DNA of 64,000 bases from Mariniradius saccharolyticus AK6 (GTDB taxonomy: Bacteria > Bacteroidota > Bacteroidia > Cytophagales > Cyclobacteriaceae), in contig NZ_AMZY02000010.1 of the NCBI RefSeq assembly GCF_000330725.2, positions 310,001-374,000 on the forward strand, given 5' to 3'. Below the pieces are notes generated by a model that saw only the letters and a list, made by a program, of their open reading frames with translations, was not told where the DNA came from and did no database searches. A program made the position numbers and the translations under genes. Positions 60,803 through 64,000 of the stretch are shown piece by piece (the first letter of the stretch is position 1; each line of letters starts with the position of its first letter).

Positions 60803-61009
60803 ATGAAACTGCAATTCAAAACCAACGTCAAATGCGGCGGATGTGTCGCTGCCATCACACCTGAAATGGATAAACTCGGTGCTGCTTGGTCCGTAGACCT
60901 CGGCCATCCCGACAGAATCATGACTGTCGACGGCAATGTCCCCAAGGAAGCTGTCCTCTCCGCCATGAAAACGGCCGGATACCAAGCCGAAAGCCTCCCC
61001 GAAAATTGA
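60803..61009 (+). CDS. Small heavy-metal-associated domain protein (copper chaperone-like)
   Basis: A 68-residue HMA-fold protein with a CxxC metal site, Cys11-Gly-Gly-Cys14, in VKCGGCVAAITPEMDKL. It lies just after copA and should hand Cu(I) to it or buffer copper. The site lacks the usual Met before the first Cys, and the residues between the Cys are Gly-Gly rather than Ala-Ser-Ala type, so affinity may differ from classical CopZ. An exact -7 box (TATTTTTG, 60758-60765) precedes it, so it may have its own promoter in addition to copA readthrough. Confidence 0.85.
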   Translation: MKLQFKTNVKCGGCVAAITPEMDKLGAAWSVDLGHPDRIMTVDGNVPKEAVLSAMKTAGYQAESLPEN

Positions 61010-61026
61010 TTTTGCGCTTAATTTGC

Positions 61027-61034
61027 TAGCTTTG
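61027..61034 (+). promoter_or_regulatory. Candidate -7 box of the M16 peptidase gene
   Basis: TAGCTTTG, exact TAnnTTTG match, 40 bases before the ATG at 61075. No -33 match at 19 bases. Confidence 0.35.
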
Positions 61035-61074
61035 CCCCGATAGTTATCCAGCCGATAGCTTTCGGAAAGCGTCT

Positions 61075-62313
61075 ATGATCAACTACCAACAATTCACCTT
61101 GGACAACGGCCTTAACGTCATCGTCCACGAGGACCTTGGCTCCCAAATCGCCGTTGTCAATATTCTTTATAAAGTAGGGTCGAAAAACGAGGTTCGCGGA
61201 AAAACGGGCTTGGCGCATTTCTTCGAGCACCTGATGTTTGGCAGCAGCAAAAACGTCCCCGTCTTTGACACCGCGCTCGAGCGCGTCGGCGGTTCCTGCA
61301 ATGCCTTTACGAACACGGACTACACCAACTACTACATCACCCTGCCCGCGGTGAATCTGGAGACAGCCTTTTGGCTCGAATCGGACAGGATGTTTCAATT
61401 GACCCTGCAGGAAAAGACCATCGAAACCCAACGGAAGGTCGTAATCGAAGAGTACAAGCAGCGCTACCTCAACCAGCCTTATGGTAATGTGCTCCACCTA
61501 ACAAGGGGCTTGGCCTACGATGTGCACCCGTACCAATGGCCGACCATCGGCAGGGATATTCAAGACATTGTGGATTATACCCAAGCGGATGTGGAGGCCT
61601 TTTACCGGACGCATTACCGACCTGACAATGCCATCTTGGTCGTGGCGGGCGGTGTGAAAACAGCCGATGTGCAGCGTTTGGCAGAAAAGTGGTTTGGGGA
61701 GATCCCGGCGGGAAACATCAAAAAAGCCGACATTCCCCGCGAACCAAGCCAAACCAAAAAGAAAATCAAGACCGTGTACGCCGACGTCCCGAGCGACGCG
61801 CTTTACAAAGTATATCATGTGCCTGGAAAGCTTGAAGAAGGATTCCTACAAGCCGACTTGATCACCGATGTGATGGGTTTTGGGAAATCTTCCATCCTGG
61901 AGCGTCAGTTGGTGCAAAAAGGCCACGTCTTCTCCTCCGTGGAGAATTATGTCACCGGCACCTCCGATCCGGGTTTGATGGTTTTTTCAGGGAAAATGGA
62001 AAAAGGCCAAACTGCTGAACAGGCCGAGGAAGCGCTTGATAAGGTAGTCGGTGCATTTCTCCAAAACGGTTTTCCGGATCAGTTCCTCGAAAAAATCAAC
62101 AACCAAGCGGAAGCCGGCCTCGCCTACGATCAGATCCAATTGATCGGAAGGGCAATGAATTTGGCTTATTTTGCTTACTTGGGACATCCTGACCTGTACA
62201 TTCGGGAGTTTGAGCGAAAGAAAAACATCCCTATAGACAGCATCATGTCTTGGGCAAAGAACATCCTCAAGGAGGAAAACTCCTCGGTTATTTATTACAA
62301 ATCAAACAATTGA
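61075..62313 (+). CDS. M16 family zinc peptidase (single-unit, about 410 residues)
   Basis: A 412-residue protein with the inverted zinc motif HFFEH (48-52) and a further acidic residue at the EEYKQRYLNQPYGN region, as in active M16 subunits. The N-terminal domain pattern FTLDNGLNVIVHED and KVGSKNEVRGKTGLAHFFEHLMFGS is typical of the pitrilysin/PqqL-like half. It has no signal peptide, so it appears cytoplasmic. M16 proteins of this length work as dimers of active and inactive halves; no adjacent inactive partner gene is seen. ispF follows 23 bases later. Confidence 0.9.
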   Translation: MINYQQFTLDNGLNVIVHEDLGSQIAVVNILYKVGSKNEVRGKTGLAHFFEHLMFGSSKNVPVFDTALERVGGSCNAFTNTDYTNYYITLPAVNLETAFWLESDRMFQLTLQEKTIETQRKVVIEEYKQRYLNQPYGNVLHLTRGLAYDVHPYQWPTIGRDIQDIVDYTQADVEAFYRTHYRPDNAILVVAGGVKTADVQRLAEKWFGEIPAGNIKKADIPREPSQTKKKIKTVYADVPSDALYKVYHVPGKLEEGFLQADLITDVMGFGKSSILERQLVQKGHVFSSVENYVTGTSDPGLMVFSGKMEKGQTAEQAEEALDKVVGAFLQNGFPDQFLEKINNQAEAGLAYDQIQLIGRAMNLAYFAYLGHPDLYIREFERKKNIPIDSIMSWAKNILKEENSSVIYYKSNN

Positions 62314-62336
62314 GGTCCTCGGACCATTTATCCCAT

Positions 62337-62819
62337 ATGACCAATTTTAGAATAGGATTCGGATACGATGTACACCAATTGCAGTCGGGGTACGAGTTTT
62401 GGCTTGGAGGCATCCGCTTGCAGCACCAAAAAGGCGCCGTCGGCCATTCGGACGCAGATGTGTTGATCCACGTGATTTGTGATGCGCTCCTGGGCGCCGC
62501 CAATCTACGGGACATTGGCTATCATTTTTCCGACAAAGACCCCAAATACAAAGGTATCGACAGCAAAATCCTCCTCCGCGAGGTGATGCAGCTTATCCGG
62601 CAGGAAGGCTACGAAGTCGGCAATATCGACTCGACTATCTGCCTACAGGTCCCCAAGGTCAATCCCCATATTCCCGAGATGAAGAAATGCCTGTCCGAAG
62701 TGATGGGCGTTGAAGAAAGAAACATTTCCATCAAGGCCACCACGACCGAGAGATTGGGATTTGTGGGAAGGGAGGAAGGAATTTCGGCCTATTGCGTGGC
62801 CCTGATATATGCAAAATGA
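62337..62819 (+). CDS. ispF: 2-C-Methyl-D-erythritol 2,4-cyclodiphosphate synthase
   Basis: From the ATG at 62337 the protein has 160 residues, the normal IspF length. Motifs: RIGFGYDVHQ (metal ligands Asp11 and His13), GHSDADVLIHVICDALLGA (His45), DIGYHFSDKDP and IKATTTERLGFVGREEGI. It makes the cyclic diphosphate in the MEP pathway to isoprenoids, so this organism uses the non-mevalonate route at this step. Its stop overlaps the mnmD region; mnmD follows immediately. Confidence 0.95.
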   Translation: MTNFRIGFGYDVHQLQSGYEFWLGGIRLQHQKGAVGHSDADVLIHVICDALLGAANLRDIGYHFSDKDPKYKGIDSKILLREVMQLIRQEGYEVGNIDSTICLQVPKVNPHIPEMKKCLSEVMGVEERNISIKATTTERLGFVGREEGISAYCVALIYAK

Positions 62820-62820
62820 G

Positions 62821-63510
62821 ATGAAACGGGAAGTCAAAATCATCCAAACCGAGGACGGTTCCCATTCACTTTTTGTGCCGGAACTGAATGAGACCTATCA
62901 TTCCTTTCACGGGGCGTACCGCGAATCCATCCATGTGTTCATGCTTTATGGCCTGGAAGCTTGGTACAGCAAAAATTCGAACCACTTTCCGATCCGGATT
63001 TTCGAGCTTGGCTTTGGGACGGGCTTGAATGCCTGGCTGACCTTGGTATGGGCCGAACAATACAACGTTCCGGTCCTTTACCATACGATAGAGCCATTTC
63101 CGTTGGAAAAAGAGATCTACAGCCAGTTGAATTACGTCGAAGTAGATACGTCGATATATCACTACGCGCCCTATTTCAAAAGATTGCATGAGGCACCCTG
63201 GAACGAGGGGAGAATTTTTTCGGAGTATTTCAACATGAAAAAAGACCAAACCACTTTGGTGGATGCCGTATTGTATCCAGCGGATGTGGTATTTTTCGAT
63301 GCTTTTGCACCCAACAAGCAGCCGGAACTGTGGACCAAGGAAAGTTTGGGAAAAGTCGTGGAAGCGATGAATCCGGGCGGCGTTTTCGTGACCTATTGTG
63401 CCAAAGGACAAGTCAAACGCGACTTGGCTGAGCTGGGCCTGACGGTAGAAACCCTTCCCGGCCCCCCAGGCAAAAAGGAAATGGTGAGGGCAACAAAGGC
63501 GGGTGGGTAA
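62821..63510 (+). CDS. mnmD: MnmD-type tRNA (5-methylaminomethyl-2-thiouridine) methyltransferase
   Basis: A 229-residue methyltransferase of the MnmD group, without the FAD oxidase domain of MnmC. It shows the REVKIIQTEDGSHSLFVPELNETYHS start, SAM-binding FELGFGTGLNAWLT, and VVFFDAFAPNKQPELWTKESLGKV, which carries the Asp-Ala-Phe motif. It methylates the nm5 group of wobble uridine in tRNA. An in-frame ATG at 62809 would overlap ispF and add four residues; I prefer 62821. It is the last gene of the plus-strand run. Confidence 0.9.
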   Translation: MKREVKIIQTEDGSHSLFVPELNETYHSFHGAYRESIHVFMLYGLEAWYSKNSNHFPIRIFELGFGTGLNAWLTLVWAEQYNVPVLYHTIEPFPLEKEIYSQLNYVEVDTSIYHYAPYFKRLHEAPWNEGRIFSEYFNMKKDQTTLVDAVLYPADVVFFDAFAPNKQPELWTKESLGKVVEAMNPGGVFVTYCAKGQVKRDLAELGLTVETLPGPPGKKEMVRATKAGG

Positions 63511-63520
63511 TTTCCCGACT

Positions 63521-64000
63521 CTATTTCACAGGCGGTTTTGCCTCGGAAGTTTTCTTCTCTCTCGGTTTCTTGGCTTGACCTAGGCCCAGGCTTCCTTTGA
63601 TACCACTGAATGTGGTTTTCCACCAATAGTTGAAAATAAATTTCTCCTTGTCCCTTACTTGGTAGATGCTCGCATTGATTGGCTTTCTTTGATAGCCCCG
63701 CGGGTTGTTGGATCGGACCGCAAATGTGTTGAGCACAAAGGTCAACATGGATTTCATACCCTTTCCTTTGGTCAATGTCCGCTCATCCAATAGTTGGACG
63801 TTGAGATCCTCGTACAGGAATGTCATTTTCCCAATCGCCTCGTCGTCATTGGCTTCGAAGGACCAATCTGCGTTCAAAATCCTTCCATCCCGAGCACTGG
63901 CAAATGCATTTGATTTCAGGATTGAGTTCAAAATCCCCACTCTAAACTCACCCAATTGGGCGTTGATGCGCATGGGAAAGGGCTGATGGTAAAACATATG
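63521..64000 (-). CDS. C-terminal part of a larger protein, possibly AsmA-like (continues beyond the window)
   Basis: The open frame runs from the stop at 63521 to the window edge, with an in-frame codon before the first visible ATG, so this is the 3' end of a larger gene. The visible part has beta-rich stretches (LGEFRVGILNSILKSN, GKMTFLYEDLNVQLLDE), a conserved-looking VLNTFAVRSNNPRGYQRKPINASIY, and a basic tail (KKPREKKTSEAKPPVK). The NNPR-type ending recalls Bacteroidota AsmA/DUF748-like envelope proteins, but I cannot confirm it. It is convergent with mnmD (11-base gap). Confidence 0.5.
   Translation of the reverse strand, partial: HMFYHQPFPMRINAQLGEFRVGILNSILKSNAFASARDGRILNADWSFEANDDEAIGKMTFLYEDLNVQLLDERTLTKGKGMKSMLTFVLNTFAVRSNNPRGYQRKPINASIYQVRDKEKFIFNYWWKTTFSGIKGSLGLGQAKKPREKKTSEAKPPVK

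Noticed and set aside
61027-61034. Riboswitch or leader element before the M16 peptidase
   Set aside because: The gap after the HMA gene is only about 65 bases and shows no conserved fold; only a -7 box is supported.

Overview
The window comes from a Gram-negative member of the Bacteroidota, most likely order Cytophagales (Cyclobacteriaceae-like). The evidence is a SusC/SusD pair, many outer-membrane and lipoprotein genes, an M56 peptidase/BlaI pair, bacillithiol synthesis (BshC), and promoters of the Bacteroidota form TTTG-N19-TAnnTTTG. Apart from one small toxin-antitoxin-like pair and an unexplained three-copy repeat, it reads as ordinary chromosome. I see no insertion sequence, phage, CRISPR array or rRNA operon.

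Layout. 1-2292 (minus): translation operon read from a perfect-consensus promoter, in the order tRNA-Tyr, tRNA-Gly, tRNA-Thr, tuf, tRNA-Trp, secE, nusG (cut by the window edge). 2357-6887: an M1 aminopeptidase lipoprotein divergent from an orphan biotin-carrier protein, then pyrH-frr. 7365-12589: an F420-dependent-oxidoreductase-like protein with a structured leader, an agmatine-to-putrescine pair (aguB-aguA) followed by an NPP-type phosphodiesterase and a group III truncated globin, and an alpha/beta hydrolase. 12666-18151 (minus): secreted amidohydrolase, small envelope protein, ABC permease and ATPase. 18432-19697: DUF433/DUF5615 pair and a GDSL esterase lipoprotein. 19734-25386: GH9 glycosidase, serine beta-lactamase-like hydrolase, TonB-dependent receptor. 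25501-29410 (minus): malonate module (malonyl-CoA synthetase, MadL, MadM) plus a TIM-barrel isomerase and a GNAT enzyme.

29635-31759: BlaI repressor, M56 (BlaR1-like) membrane peptidase fused to a TonB C-terminal domain, and a second secreted TonB C-terminal domain protein. 31939-32022: three 18-bp repeats at exactly 33-bp spacing between convergent genes. 32124-37012 (minus): amylosucrase, MFS sugar transporter, sialidase. 37217-40831 (plus): a tight four-gene operon of CitMHS permease, AtuA-like protein, AtuA C-terminal-like protein and a NagB-like isomerase, probably an uncharacterised organic-acid or sugar-acid route. 40877-42661: P-loop kinase-like protein and a TspO-like membrane protein. 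42767-48674 (minus): the 2-oxoglutarate dehydrogenase complex (sucA, sucB with two lipoyl domains, lpdA). 48915-54784 (minus): SusC-SusD-lipoprotein uptake operon. 55615-58351 (minus): small barrel protein, 5-formyltetrahydrofolate cyclo-ligase, bshC. 58531-63510 (plus): copper ATPase, small HMA protein, M16 peptidase, ispF, mnmD. 63521-64000 (minus): 3' end of a larger gene.

Most function calls rest on family motifs read by eye. Starts were often moved inward to the ATG that gives a clean signal peptide, a clean overlap or the normal family length. The least explained items are the phased repeats, the CitMHS-AtuA-NagB operon and the BlaI/M56-TonB module.
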